Below are positions 23,433 through 34,821 of a stretch of DNA of 64,000 nt, in pieces. This stretch comes from Prorocentrum cordatum (taxonomy: Eukaryota; Sar; Dinophyceae; Prorocentrales; Prorocentraceae): NCBI GenBank assembly GCA_963575745.1, contig CAUYUJ010003903.1:22501-86500 (forward strand). Direction: 5' to 3'. Within the stretch, counting starts at the first letter, position 1. Each line of letters begins with the position of its first letter. Made by a program: the position numbers and the translations under genes. Below the pieces are notes generated by a model. That model was not told the origin of the DNA and did not search any database. It saw nothing but the letters and a program-made list of their open reading frames with translations.

Positions 23433-24484
23433 TTGATTCGGCACTGCAGCGGCAAGCTGGGTACATCCGAGAACTACAGGCCCAGCTCGCATGGTGGGAA
23501 GGATGGGAAAATACCCAGCCTAGCGCCCTCCACGTTCATGACGACGATGGCGTTGGGCCACGGGAGCGCGCTGGACCCGGGCAAGTACGAGGCGGAGGTG
23601 AACACGAAAGAGGCGGAGGTGATCACGTACCAGACGGAGGTGAGCACCTACGAGGAGGACTGGAGCACCCTCGAGGCGGAGCTCAGGATGGAAGTGACCA
23701 CCTACGATGCCCATGTGAGCATTTACTCGGCGGAGGTGAGCACATACGAGACGGAGGTGAGCACCTACGAGGCGGAGGTGAGCACGCACGAGACGGAGGT
23801 GAGCACATACGAGACGAAAATAAGCATGCACCAGGCAGTGGTGAGCACGCACGGGGACGCAGGTGAGCGCCTACGAGCCAGAGGTAGGCCGCAGGTGAGC
23901 ACCTACAAGGCCCAGGTGAGCTCACACGAGGCGGAGGCGAGCACGTACGAGGCGGAGACGAGCACCTACGAGGCGGAGGCGTGCGCCTGCGAGGCGCAGG
24001 AGAGCACCTTCGAGGCGCAGGTGGGCAACTACGAGGAGGACGTGCGCGCGTGCGGGACGGAGGGGGCCACGTATGTTGCGGAGATGAGCACCTGCGAGGC
24101 GGAGCAGAGCACCCACGATGCGGAGGCGCGCGCGCCTGCAAGGCGCCTCAGAGCACCGACGATGCGGAGGTGGGCAACTGCGAGGCGGAGGTGCGCGCGC
24201 GCGAGACGGATGCGACCACGCAGGCGGCGCAGATGCGCACACACCACGCGGAGGCGAGCACGTGCGCGGAGGCGGCGATCACGCCCGAGACGGAGATGAG
24301 CAGCTGCTGTGTGGAGGTGGGCACCTGCAAGGCGGAGGGGCCCTCGTACAGGATGGAGGTCAGCATGCGCGCGGCGGGGGTGAAGAACTGCGAGGCGGAG
24401 GTGAGCACATACTCGGCGGAGGTGAACACCTACTGGGCGGAGGAGGCCACATACGCGGCGGCGAGCGCGCGCGAGACGGAGTGA
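23433..24484 (+). CDS. 21-bp repeat encoding heptapeptides, hypothetical or pseudogene
   Basis: From about 23580 to 24480 the plus strand is built of some 43 units of a 21-bp word (GAGGCGGAGGTGAGCACCTAC) encoding the heptapeptide EAEVSTY with variation (ETEVSTY, EAEASTY, KAEVGTC). The first frame runs from 23433 and one frameshift near 24120-24150 moves the repeat into another frame, which ends with TGA at 24482-24484. No stop interrupts the repeat apart from that shift. A 7-residue period could give a coiled coil or fibre, but the array may simply be a minisatellite whose unit length keeps the frame open. Confidence 0.45.
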
Positions 24485-24587
24485 AGCACGTACGAGATGG
24501 AGAAGGCGATGAGTTACCGACGCCCAGCCCACTTAAGACGGACGTCATCATGAGTGCCAAGAAGAATGGGGACAGTCTATTCGCTCA

Positions 24588-25172
24588 GTGGAGGGGGCCG
24601 AGGAGGACTTTCATGACGACGACGACGACGAGCTGAAGGAGGCCACCACATGTTACTCGAAAGCCATCGGGTTTGCGCGAAATCGAGCGGGCGCAATCCC
24701 GTTATATTTTCTACGCAGACTACCGGAGGACCGAGCCTGGGTGCAGCTTTCAATCGACAGAGAACAGGCCCGGTCCGAGGTGGAAGCGCCCTGCTCCGAG
24801 GCGCTCAACGTTGACTGGGACAGCGACAGGCTGCGCTACGTGCGCGCCGAGGTCCGCTATCGTCCGTTCGATTTCAGCGGGGCCCTCGTTGGCATCGAGA
24901 AACGCATCGCTCAGCAGGCGGACCCCAGCGACACTGATGCCGCGCTCGTGGAGCTCAAACGGTGCATCGAGGCAAGGGCAGGTCACCGCTACACCCTCGG
25001 TGGCAGGCGAGGAATACCCCCGGCTAGTAGGGCGCTGTCGGCGCACGCAGACGTCGATACCGACAAGGACGACGACAGCGAGAAGCGCGACGAGGACGAG
25101 GAACTCACCACAGCTTCAGCACCGACGCCAGGCGAGTACACCAGCAGCCCGGACTGGATCAACGATGCGTAG
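24588..25172 (+). CDS. TPR-repeat protein fragment
   Basis: The frame has no ATG: it opens after a stop at 24534 and follows an acceptor-like TTCGCTCAG ending at 24588, so I read it as a terminal exon ending TAG at 25170-25172. After an acidic stretch comes a TPR helix EATTCYSKAIGFA, a degenerate second repeat (QARSEVEAPCSEALNVD) and a third, RYVRAEVRYRPFDFSGAL, followed by DPSDTDAALVELKRC. This is the pattern of three-TPR co-chaperone-type domains, where the third repeat usually reads YRRAxAxxxLxDFxGAL. Clamp residues for Hsp70/Hsp90 tails are not clearly kept. The C-terminus is acidic. The family is fairly sure, the function is not. Confidence 0.6.
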   Translation: MEGAEEDFHDDDDDELKEATTCYSKAIGFARNRAGAIPLYFLRRLPEDRAWVQLSIDREQARSEVEAPCSEALNVDWDSDRLRYVRAEVRYRPFDFSGALVGIEKRIAQQADPSDTDAALVELKRCIEARAGHRYTLGGRRGIPPASRALSAHADVDTDKDDDSEKRDEDEELTTASAPTPGEYTSSPDWINDA

Positions 25173-25198
25173 GACTAGCACCCCGGATACTTACATCT

Positions 25199-25600
25199 TT
25201 GCTTTTTGACCCCTACCCATACGTCCTCGAAAAACTGGGATACCGGGACATGGTGCGCGTGCCGCAGGACGCGGAGGACGTGGAGAAATCGCAGAGCGCG
25301 CCGCAAGATGATGAGTACGGGGAGGAGCGCGACGTCGACGAGATCGCGCAGCGAGTGGGCTCGGAGGCCTTTCCCCCCCCCCCCCCCGATGACTGCGACC
25401 TCCCCCGCCTCCTGCCAGTGCCGTCGTCCCGGCGGAAGACGTACAAGCAACAGTTGCGCGGTCTCGCTGCTTGCCGTCCCTCTCGTTCATTTGGTTACCG
25501 ATTCGACGATCACGGGCCCGATCGCTTCGACGGCAGGCACCGCGGGCCACGGCGCAAGCATACGCACGTCGGCGAGGCCCTACCCCCGCCCCCCCAGTCT
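25199..25600 (+). CDS. Possible exon or 3' sequence, unknown product
   Basis: A plus frame begins LFDPYPYVLEKLGYRDMVRV and continues with acidic, ordinary sequence (QDAEDVEKSQSAPQDDEYGE) before a C run at 25373-25387 and then a GA microsatellite. It follows the TPR frame by 26 bases in a different frame, so it could be a further exon of that gene or spurious. No domain recognised. Confidence 0.3.
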
Positions 25601-25605
25601 GTCTT

Positions 25606-25609
25606 GAGA

Positions 25610-25649
<40 letters not shown>

Positions 25650-26130
25650 AAGGGAGAGAGAGAGAGAGAGAGAGAGTCAGAGAGAGAGAGAGAGAGAGAG
25701 ACAGAGAAAGAGAGAGAGAGAGAGAGAAGGAGCGAGCCCATCTCCCCCGCGTCCTTCCCCTCCTCCTCCTCCTCCTCCTCCTCCTCCTCCTCCTCCTCCA
25801 GAAACCACCAGCGTCGGCGCATGTCTGGTACCGCGTCCGTTAGCTGCGCCCTGCTCGTGCGTCGCGGGCCGCCGCGGCATGGGATCGCCGTGGAGCGCTG
25901 CGAGAGAGAGAGAGAGAGAGAGGAGGAACAGGAGGAGGATGAGGAGGAGAAGGCGGAGGAGGAACATGGAGGAGAAGGAGGAACAGGAGACTGAAGAAGC
26001 AAGGACGGAAGGGAGGACGGAGGAGGAGGAGGAGAGGAGGAGGAGGAGGAGGAGGAGGAGGAGGAGGAACATGGAGGAGCACGGAGGAAAACGAAAGAAG
26101 GCGGAGGCAGGAGAGGCGGGGCGCGGGTGA
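25606..26130. repeat. GA, TCC and GGA microsatellites
   Basis: (GA)n at 25612-25735, (TCC)n at about 25757-25800, (GA)n at 25901-25920 and mixed GGA/GAA at 25921-26115. Confidence 0.92.
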
Positions 26131-26689
26131 TGAGCGCGCCTTGCAACTCCAGCTTCACGACCTTGTGGCGCCAGCCCAGGCGCAGCAACAGGCGCTCCGT
26201 CCACCCTCCTGCCCCCTCTCCCCGTAGCCCCCTAGTGTCAGTTCAAGAACTGTCACAAAAGCCACCTCTGGGGCCAAGAAAAATACATGCATGCTTGAGC
26301 GGCGGCCCAAGATTGCCGGAGCGCGTCTCTCGACATCACGCGAATCATAGCAGGCAGCATCAACTGAAACGCCGGATGGGGGTCATAATGCCAAGGGGAG
26401 AAGAATTATACATTTTTCGCCGCTGGGAGTGCTGTTTCCACCCCCTGAGAGAGGACGAGGGGTCCTCCCTTTATAATTCTGGGCGAACATTCCCATCATC
26501 ATTATCATCGTCACCCCTTTTCCTCAGCAGGGCCCCCCAGGCTCAGCAAGGCAGGGCAGAAGGGTGCAAGCCAGAAACGTTTGGCTGCTGCTCTGGGGGG
26601 AACCTATGCTCGGGGCACGAGGCCGCAGTGCCGCTCCACGATGATCGCATAATGGGACTTTCCCGATCGTAAGCGCGCCTCGTCTCCGA

Positions 26690-26728
<39 letters not shown>

Positions 26729-26990
26729 GGTCGTCGGCGCTGTTGCCTCGGTTCGTGATGCTCTGCTCGGGACCTTGTTGCCCCAAACGCAAGAACCACC
26801 CTCACCCACCTGTTTCCTGCCCACCCGTTCCTCATTCCGTGTGCACAGAGTAATTTACAAATGTGTATAAGTGTGCATCTGTACATATATACTCCTACTC
26901 TGCCACCTAGCTGGCTGATAGCCCCTCAATCCTGAACGCGGCGCCTTCCTTTTCAACATGGACGTTGTGCCGTCGACAAGGCAAAATGCA
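26131..26990. other. Unassigned sequence with GTC microsatellite
   Basis: A (GTC)n tract lies at about 26690-26728. The rest shows no recognised gene. Around 26855-26900 it is AT-richer. Confidence 0.4.
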
Positions 26991-26999
26991 TAGTAAGAG

Positions 27000-27615
27000 T
27001 GGGCGGGGAGGTCATCCCGCGCGACAGGGGCGACGTGTCGCTCTCGCCGCTGCGCTGCCTCTTCCCGCCAGTTCTTCGACAGCACGGCCGCGCGCGAGCG
27101 GACGAACATGTCGCTCTCGCCTCGGCGCCGCACAGGGTTCGTCTGACAATGGCGCACATTTTGTCACTCGTGCGCGAGCGGGTGACTCATCGCCATCGCC
27201 CAAGCTCCGTGCAACTTTCGTCTTGACGAGACATTGCCGCTTGAGCGCGGCAAGTGTTTCGCGACGAATCGCATGAGAGCGGCAGCGGTAGCGGGGCCGC
27301 ACGAGAGCGGGCGGTATGGCGTCCTTGCCCAGGAGCCGTGCAGTTTGCGCGTCGAAATGACAGTCCTGTTTCGGCGCGGCGCATGCTGTGCCTTCGCCGC
27401 GCTCATCGGACATGTGGCCGCCGGGGAAAGGGCTGAATGGCACTCTCGCCAAAACGCCGCGCCAAGATTTCCTCCATTTCCATTCCCTCCCGTGCGGGGT
27501 CCGAATTTGCTTCCCATCACCAAGCCGTCGGAAGCGGGACCGCGCGCGAGCGGCTTCCGTTCGCTAGGCGGGAACGCGTTCCAGTGCCAATATACATTGC
27601 GCCACCATTGACTCT
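27000..27615. repeat. GCGCGAGCGG satellite, block 1
   Basis: Diverged units of about 80-130 bp contain GCGCGCGAGCGG, TCGCTCTCGCC, GCGCCGCGCA and a TTCGCC-type word. The last part (27405-27600: GGACATGTGGCCGCC, then ATTGCGCCACCATTG) matches the end of block 2 (30955-31120), so the two blocks share a common terminal segment. Confidence 0.75.
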
Positions 27616-27699
27616 TGTGCTATGGGATGCGGGGTGGGGATTGGCGTGTCCCCGACTCTTTTCGACCTGGCTAACTTGATTTCCCCTCCTGCTCCGCCT

Positions 27700-28060
27700 C
27701 CATTCACATCCCCCCCTCCCTCTCTCTCTCCCTCCTCTTCCCTTCCTCCCTCCCTCCCTCCCTTCCTCCCCCCGCTGCCCCCATCTAACCTCCCCCTCCG
27801 ACCACCCTCCACCCCGCGCCGCCTGGACGAAGAAGGGACCTGGAGAAAGGACGGGGGCTGCCGTGTCCGAAGCGTCCAACCTTCCTCTCTCCCTTCCTCT
27901 CTCCCTCCCTCCTCTCCTCTTCCTCCCTCCCTCCCTCCCTTCCTTCCCCCGCTGCCCCCATCCAACCCCTCTTCCGACCATCCTCCACCCCGCGCCGCCT
28001 GGACGCAGAGGGGACCTGGAGGAAGGACGAGGGCTGCCGTGCCCACAGCGTCCAACGGCC
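27700..28060. repeat. Tandem duplication of about 175 bp
   Basis: Two adjacent units each run from a CTCCCT pyrimidine tract through CCGCTGCCCCCATC to CCACCCCGCGCCGCCTGGACG (27808 and 27984) and GGACGnGGGCTGCCGTG. They differ by scattered substitutions. Confidence 0.85.
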
Positions 28061-28185
28061 GAGCCCCCGGCCGCCCCGTCGATGTCCACGATCTTGCAGT
28101 CGCCGCCGTCCCCCTGCGGGCTGGTGCGAGCGCTTGGCCAGCGCGAGTGTGGTAGGAGGCGCGAGGCCCGCTTCCCAGGGCAGGG

Positions 28186-28561
<376 letters not shown>

Positions 28562-28599
28562 GAGGAGGGAGGGAGGGAGGGAGGGAGGGAGGGAGGGAG

Positions 28600-29165
28600 G
28601 GCTGTCGTCGCTCATCGCGGCCCGCCCGCGACGGGCTTGGAAAGTGGATAGGGGGCGCCCTTGGGCGAGACGCCGCCGCTGCGGGCGGCCACGCAGCGCA
28701 GCCCGGGAGGGCGAGGGAGGACCTTCTGCGGGAGGAGGCCCGCGCCACGAGCACCTCGGCTCGCGAAAGCTTGCTCGGCAAAACCTTGGCCGCTGGTCCG
28801 CAGCACGGGCGCCCTCGCCAGGCGGCGGTCTGCGCGGCGCTCTTGACCTTCCGTCCTGCGGGCGCGCTGCCTGCGCGACCGCCCCAGGCGGCGGCGCCCT
28901 GGCCAGGGCCTGGCCGCAGCGGCAGCCGCCTCGAACACTGGGCAGCGGCCGCGCCCGGCAAGAGCTTGAACCAATGTAGCAGCTGCACGGATGAAGGGTG
29001 GCTCCTTTTCAGAACAAGTCTCTCGTTTGAGATTTCCTCGGAGTTGATGACCGGAAGTGAGAGCTTGCGCAGCAGTTCCACAGGCGGGCGGCGGTCACAT
29101 CTCAAAGCGGGGATCCCGCTGGACATCTCGCTGAGCTGCATGATCGTACCTCTCCGCACTCCCCA
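28600..29165 (-). CDS. Possible coding remnant, unknown product
   Basis: The minus frame from 29159 starts MRRGTIMQLSEMSSGIPAL and continues with ordinary-composition words (LLRKLSLPVINSEEISNERL, SSVQLLHWFKLLPG) for about 75 codons before becoming Ala/Arg-rich and running into the CAG array. No family is recognised. The word CTTTTCAGAA occurs twice nearby on plus (about 29007 and 29195), a small direct repeat. Confidence 0.3.
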
Positions 29166-29400
29166 CTACTCGCTGGAAAGATGAGAGCCGTTTCCTTTTC
29201 AGAATAGGGTTCTGGCCTGCACGGCAGGCCCACAGGGTGCTGATCTTTCAGTGAGGCTCTTCTTGCAGCCAGCGGGAAGGCTTGCAGGGACCTGTGGGCA
29301 CCTGTGCGGAGGGGCTCGGGGCGGGAGGGTGCACGGCAGCATCGCTGACGCACCTTAGGGCTACTCTGCTCCTCCTCTCCCTCCGCCTCCCCCTCCGCCT
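29166..29400. other. Unassigned sequence
   Basis: Short mixed spacer before the TCC arrays; nothing recognised. Confidence 0.4.
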
Positions 29401-30165
29401 CCCCTTCTTGGTACTCCTCCTCCTCCTCCTCCTCCTCCTCCTCCTCCTCCTCCTTTACCCCCCCTCTCTTCCTACCCCCTCCCTCCCCTGCCCCTCCTCC
29501 CCCCCCTCCCTCCTCCTCCTCCTCCTCCTCCTCCTCCTCCTCCTCCTCCTCCTCCTCCTCCATTACCCCCCCTCTCTTCCTGCCCCCTCCCCTCCCCTGC
29601 CCCTCCTCCCCCTCCCATCCTCCGCCGGCGGCCGTCCGGCCAGGCTGGCCCACCCCGCCTGCAGGTACGGCCGCAGCTCGTCGAGGACCTCGGCGCGGGG
29701 CCCCGGCGGGCGCGCGCCGGCCGCGGCCGAGCGCAGCAGCCCCCCCGAGCGAGGCCCCGCTCGCGGCCGGCTCGGCCCTGCTCGCGCCCGGCTCCGCAGA
29801 GCGCCCGGCGGCCCTGCGCCCTGCTCCGCCTCGCCGCGGTCGATGCTGCTCCGCCCTGCTGCTTCCTCCACTTCCTCCTCCTCCTCCCTCCTCCTCCCTC
29901 CTCCCTCCTCCCTCCCCTCTCCTCTTTCTCCTCCTCCTCCTTCTGCTGCTGCTCCTCCTCCTCCTCCTCCTCCTCCTCGTCCTCCTCTATAGCATAGATT
30001 TGTTATCCTTGCCATGGTTTGGCGAGTTCGCCTTCCGACCTCTCCGAGGCGCTGCCTTATCTTATCGTATCCTCCTCCTCCTCCTCCTCCTCCTCTTTCT
30101 CTTTCTCCTCCTCCTCCTCCTCCTCCTCCTCCTCCTTCTCTCCCTCCCTCCTTCCCTCCCTCTCC
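29400..30165. repeat. TCC arrays with GC-rich spacer
   Basis: (TCC)n at about 29418-29455, 29512-29562, 29870-29985 and 30070-30135. The GC-rich spacer at 29630-29860 has open frames (for example AEVLDELRPYLQAGW on minus) but no recognised domain. Confidence 0.85.
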
Positions 30166-30279
30166 CTCCGAAGAAGTGGAGCGTGATTCAGGAGGCGTTG
30201 GCGGGGTACTCGTGAGATTCGCGTGCAATGGGTTTCCATGTTCCGTGGCCTGCTTCCTCTCGGCATGAACGTTGTTCGC

Positions 30280-31125
30280 CGACGTTGCAAAATGCATGGC
30301 GGCAATGCGACGGGGAGCACATCGCGCGCGATATGGCGAACTGTCGCTCTCGCCTCGGGGCCACGCCCACTCTTCCTGAGAATGGAGCTCCCGCCCAGGC
30401 GAGGAGCGCACTGTTCACTCGCCAGTTCGGCGGGTCGCGCGCGAGCGGCGAGACGTAGCTCTCGCCCAGGCGCCGCGCAGACTTCGCCTCAGAGTGGCGC
30501 CCCCGCTCGGACGTGGCGCAATGTCGTTACTTGCCCAGCCGTTGGGGGACGCGCGCGAGCGGGCGATGTGTCGCCCTAGCCCAACACTTCCGCGCAACGT
30601 TCGCGTGAAAGTGCCGTGCCCGCGGCGCACCATTTTCGCTCGCCGAGCGGCCAGGGGGGGCCGCGGGGCCGCGCGCGAGCGGGCAAAGTATCACAGTCGC
30701 TCAGGAGCCGCGCAACTTCTGCGCGGAAGTGGCAGTGCTACGTCGTCGCGGCGCATGCATTGCCTTCGCCACTCTCATCTGAACGACGATACATGAACGG
30801 GTCTTACGCGAGATGACGCAACGCCTTTACGCGGTGGCTTACGCGGGTCGCCTGCGTGGTACACCGCGTGGTGAAGAGGGCGTTTACGCGCGGCCTTGCG
30901 CGGCAAGCTTACGCGCGAATGTCGGCGCAATCGACCCCGCTTCTTCCGTCGATCATATGACATTTGGCCGCGCGGGAGAAGGCTAAATGGTGCTCTTGCC
31001 CCAGCGCCGCACAAGGAATTTCTGGAGATTCCCTTTTCCGCCCATGCACGGCCCGTATTTGTCCCGTTCGCCAGATGGGAGCGAGCGTCATTCCAAATAT
31101 CAAATTGCGCCAACATTGCTTCTCA
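30280..31125. repeat. GCGCGAGCGG satellite, block 2
   Basis: GCGCGCGAGCGGGC-type words occur at about 30441, 30553 and 30673, giving units of about 110-120 bp with TCGCTCTCGCC, CGCCGCGCA and TTCGC words, as in block 1. From about 30955 to 31120 the sequence parallels 27405-27610. A further diverged piece lies at about 31340-31480. Confidence 0.75.
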
Positions 31126-31900
31126 CTGTATGGGGGAGGGTGGCTGGCTGACTCGCTCAACATGGCAAGTTGGACCTTCACTCCGGAAACTACTCATACC
31201 CCCATACACAGACTCCTTCACCAATACCCGTGCCCACTCCCCTCGCTGTCGCCCCGACATGCACCATCAGCAGAGGGCCGGTCTACCCATCAGACGCCAC
31301 ATCAAATCAGCGCTGTCCTGGCGTTTGTCGCCGCCACTGCGAAGTGCGCGGCGGGAAGGGGGCGCGGCGCGCCTCGCGCGCGAGAGAGCGGAACGTCGCG
31401 CTCGCCTCAGCGCCGCCGCGCGAGGCTTTTGGTGAACGCTGCGCTCTCCGCTCGGGCGCGGCGCACGCCTGCTGCTGGTCTTTATCTCGCGGGCAGCGGG
31501 GGGCCGCCTCCCGAGGGGCGAGAAGTGCTCCCGAGCTTTCGAGAAGCGGCCCTTGGTTTGTTGGTCCAGAAGTCGAAAGCAGCCCTTGGTTTTCGAGTGT
31601 CGAAAGCAGTCCTCAAACCTTGATTTTCCGCACCAAGAGCCACCTGCTTTCGAGTGTGCCCCCGACCAGGCCCCCGGCAGGCTTCTCCCGAGCGCAGGGT
31701 GTCCGCCCTCGGCTGGCCCCCAGGGGTCGGGGGTGGCCGTCGCCCCGCAGGGTCTCCCGCCCGCAGGGCCCGGTGCCCCGCCCTTCGCTGCATTTGCTTG
31801 TGTGGCTTCGCTCCTGCTGCATCGAGGTCCGTTCGCAAGGTCCCACTGTGGAGGATGGGTCTGGTTAGCCTCGTGGGTGCCATGGCAATGGGCACTCTGA
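31126..31900. other. Unassigned sequence, partial satellite inside
   Basis: 31340-31480 carries GCGCGCGAGAGAGCGG and CGCTCGCC words of the satellite above. 31550-31640 has a small direct repeat around TCGAAAGCAG. No gene recognised. Confidence 0.35.
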
Positions 31901-32470
31901 CAATCCTATCATTGAGTTAAAGATGTGTTTGAAATGTGTAAAACATGATCTAAACATGCTTCACACATGTTCTTTTACACACTTAAAACATTGTTGGAAC
32001 ATCTTTCGGACATCTGGAAATTATTTGGCAGCATGCTTCTTCTCCATTAATCGACTTCCACAGGGTTAGCCAGCTGATCCGAAAGCGGCCCCCCTGGCAC
32101 CAAAGACGTTGCCGAAACATGAAGCGTTGATTTCCCCACGACGCTGGGGCTGCAGGCCCAGAAACCACGCGGCGGCGAACCTGCGGATCGGCACACAATA
32201 GTAAACGGAGACAAGTAAGGCGTACTTGCGCTTGTAACCAACAAGCCCCACAAGCGACAACTAGCACGTAATCGGTGCACGGCTCCTGCTCTAGGTTTTT
32301 CCTTTTACCGCGATTTTGGACACGATGCTCTCCCAGTGCTGGCTGGCCCCCTGTCGAGCAAAGGCCAGCGAATCTGTCTGTCCACGATGAACGCGACCGC
32401 AGAACACAAGTATACAATGCCCGCCCGCGGGCAAGAGCTCGCGGGCAAGAGAAGCTCGACTGAACATCAG
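31900..32470. other. AT-richer island, unassigned
   Basis: 31910-32050 is clearly AT-richer than its surroundings, with repeated AAACATG/ACATGTT words and TTAAAACATTG. The remainder (32050-32470) has no recognised feature. Confidence 0.4.
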
Positions 32471-32471
32471 A

Positions 32472-32600
32472 TCCGCTTCCCCTCATGGGTGCTATATACG
32501 CACCCAACGGATACAGAGCGAGCTCGATAGCGGCAAAGCTCTGAAGTGGCCGGCCGGATAGACGTTACCACAATCAGGGAGGAGGGAGAGGAGGACGAGC
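32472..32600 (+). repeat. Dispersed repeat, copy 2 (partner at 4797)
   Basis: Contains ATCCGCTTCCCCTCATGGG, GCTATATACG, GCGGCAAAGCTCTGAAG and ACAATCAGGGAGGAGG in the order seen at 4797-4990. It is shorter and again runs into a GGAGGA tract. Confidence 0.65.
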
Positions 32601-33468
32601 TGGAGAAAGCAGGAGGGGGGAGGGAGGCGAAAAAGAAATCCAAACTCCTGGAGCAGCGCTCAAGCCAACCTGCAATAGGCGAGCCATTGCGCGCCACAAG
32701 GGAGTTGGGACACCGGCATAACTGCATAGTGGTACAACTATATGAACCCGAGCTCCTTGCCTGACCACGTAAATTCAAAATCCAGACAAGCATTAAAAGG
32801 AGAGAAGGGGGGGAAGGAAGAAGCAGAGGGACAGGAGGTAAGGGGGATAGAGCGGTAATGCCGAAACGCTCGGAAATCTCCCACGAGTGCAGCCCCAGTC
32901 GGAGCGATTCCAACAACAAACTATCATGACGGCAGATGGTGGGGAGGCGGCAGCAAAGACCAGCGAATGTACTCCGAAACCTTGTGCTCCGCCACTTTAC
33001 CTCGAGTGCCTCCCCCCCCCATCGTGGACCTTTCGCTACACGAGCCCCAAGAGCCGCGCTGCGTGCACCCAGCGACGCCGCCCGAGGCCCCCGAGGGTCC
33101 TGGTGAGCAGAGACTGACGGAGACACCGCGCCCTGTGCTGAGTGTGCCTGGGCCGACGATCTACCCAGGTCGCCTACCCTCACGCCTCGAGCTACGCCTG
33201 TTCGGCGCAGGCCACGAAGCGCGGCTATCTTCCCGACTCGGCGACCGGCGACCCCGCACTGGCTGCCCCGCGTGGGCTCGCCGAGGGAGGCCTCTCCGCC
33301 GGGCGTGCCGCTGGGTCGGAGGCCAGCTGGACGTTCTCCCACGTCAGGGGGAGCCTCGGCTTGCCTCCCTCGCCGTCCTCGCTGCCGCTGAAGGGGGAGA
33401 CCTCCGCGCCGACGGGGCTCTCTTCAAGGCTTTGCTTCCTGGTGAGGCTTCGCCCCGCCAAGACGGGC
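32601..33468. other. Unassigned sequence
   Basis: No domain recognised. A long minus-strand open frame covers it but has no family resemblance and ends in low-complexity Ser/Pro. Confidence 0.35.
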
Positions 33469-33473
33469 CTTTC

Positions 33474-33635
33474 TGAAGGGGCCCTGGGACACACAAATAA
33501 ATACACACAAATAAAATGATTCCCCATATTTTCCCATATTTTCTGGGTTTTTGTCTTCGCCCCCACTTCCCATATTTTCGCATATTTTCTGGGAGTCGAC
33601 GAATCATTGTGTCTGTGTGTTTTTTCCCCTCTTGA
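33474..33635 (+). mobile_element. ~160-bp AAGGGGCCC element, copy 2
   Basis: TGAAGGGGCCCTGGGACAC to CCCCTCTTGA, 162 bp. It is flanked by an exact 5-bp direct repeat CTTTC at 33469-33473 and 33636-33640, the mark of insertion. The interior has the same CCCATATTTTC doublets and GTGTCTGTGTG end as the others. Confidence 0.9.
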
Positions 33636-33639
33636 CTTT

Positions 33640-33819
33640 CGGACGCCCTGGACGTAGGCCGGCATCCGCGCCCGAGCCGCCTGGCCACCCCTCGAGACCA
33701 TGAGCACGCTGGCGGCGACCTCTCTGTGAGGGGTGGCTTCACTCTCCGCCGAGCTCACGCCAGCGACGCCGCCCTCGTCGGACTCCCCGGGGCCTTCCGC
33801 CAGCCTCCTCCGCACCCGG
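33640..33819. other. Spacer between two element copies
   Basis: Mixed GC-rich sequence between element copies 2 and 3, which point in opposite directions. Nothing recognised. Confidence 0.4.
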
Positions 33820-33825
33820 TGCTCC

Positions 33826-33961
33826 CAGGAGGAAAAGAAACACACAGGCACAATGGATCGCCGATTCCCCAGAAAAGATGGGAAAGTATGGGAAGTGGGG
33901 GGGAAGACAAAAACCCAGAAAACATGGGAAAATATGGGGGATCCTGTTATTTGTGTGTATT

Positions 33962-33998
<37 letters not shown>

Positions 33999-34011
33999 TT
34001 GGGCCCCTTGA
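33826..34011 (-). mobile_element. ~160-bp AAGGGGCCC element, copy 3 (inverted)
   Basis: The element reads on minus, from TCAAGGGGCCC at 34011 to CTCCTG at 33826. It is 186 bp because a (GT)n tract at about 33966-33997 is expanded where other copies have ACACACAAATAAATACACAC. It is flanked by an exact 6-bp TGCTCC at 33820-33825 and 34012-34017. Confidence 0.9.
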
Positions 34012-34029
34012 TGCTCCTCCTCGATCCCC

Positions 34030-34503
34030 CCCGAGCTCCTGGGAGATGGGAGCCCCTGGTTTAATGATTTGTACCGGGGGCGCCCCCCCGCCCCATTTCC
34101 ACTAACCGGAACTGCCGTCACACGAAAAACACCAGTTACGGCAAACCTGGTTTAGTGAATCTGGCCAAGTCAGGGGCCCCAGGGCCCTACCGCTGACCGG
34201 GTCCCCTTACCCGGGGTCCTGGCCATGCCGGACCCTTGCTCCTGGATCACTCATGAAGCATCCGGCGATCCGATCTGTTCGCCGCGTGGGCCCCGATGCG
34301 CAACACGCAGCACGGATCGCATGGATGCGGAGCTCAACACGTGGGGTGAGAACGCAGGACCGACGCGATGCATTCGCCAAAGCGTGGTCCACTACGTGGA
34401 GCCAACACGCAACGCATCGACACGGACGCCTTGGACACGGGACGTGTTGCGTTGCAACACGGGCGCATCGAGGCAACGAAGGTTCGACGCGTGGGCCCCT
34501 CTC
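34030..34503. other. Unassigned sequence with GCAACACG words
   Basis: 34290-34470 contains several CAACACG/CGTGTTG words in both orientations (for example ACACGCAACGCATCG and CGTGTTGCGTTGC), so a decayed inverted-repeat element is possible. No gene recognised. Confidence 0.4.
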
Positions 34504-34625
34504 GCCATCGCTCGGACGTCCATTCCCTGTGTTTGTTTCGGTTTCGTGTTTTTTTTCGCTAAATGATCAAGGATGCTCCTCGATGGTCCTCGCCGAAAGA
34601 AAAATGCACACGTCCGAGCGATGCC
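34504..34625. mobile_element. Small inverted-repeat element, copy 1 of 2
   Basis: GCCATCGCTCGGACGT at the left and its near-complement ACGTCCGAGCGATGCC at the right bound 122 bp, with TTTTTTCGCTAAATGATCAAGGATGCTCCT inside. A second copy lies about 200 bp downstream in the same orientation. No clean target duplication. Confidence 0.7.
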
Positions 34626-34821
34626 AGTGGACCTCTCGACGCCCTCCTCCCCGTCCCGAGCCGCACTCCGACGCGAGGCCGGAGGGACCCGCCCCCGGAG
34701 GCCAGAGATGGCGAGCGGCCTGCCGCCTCGACCTCCTGGCCGAGGCGCCCGGGGCTCGGCCCTCGCGCTGCCGTCGGACTTGCTCGGAGAGGCCACGCGA
34801 GAGGACACGAGACCCTTCCTT
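34626..34821. other. GC-rich spacer
   Basis: Sequence between the two small inverted-repeat elements; nothing recognised. Confidence 0.4.
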
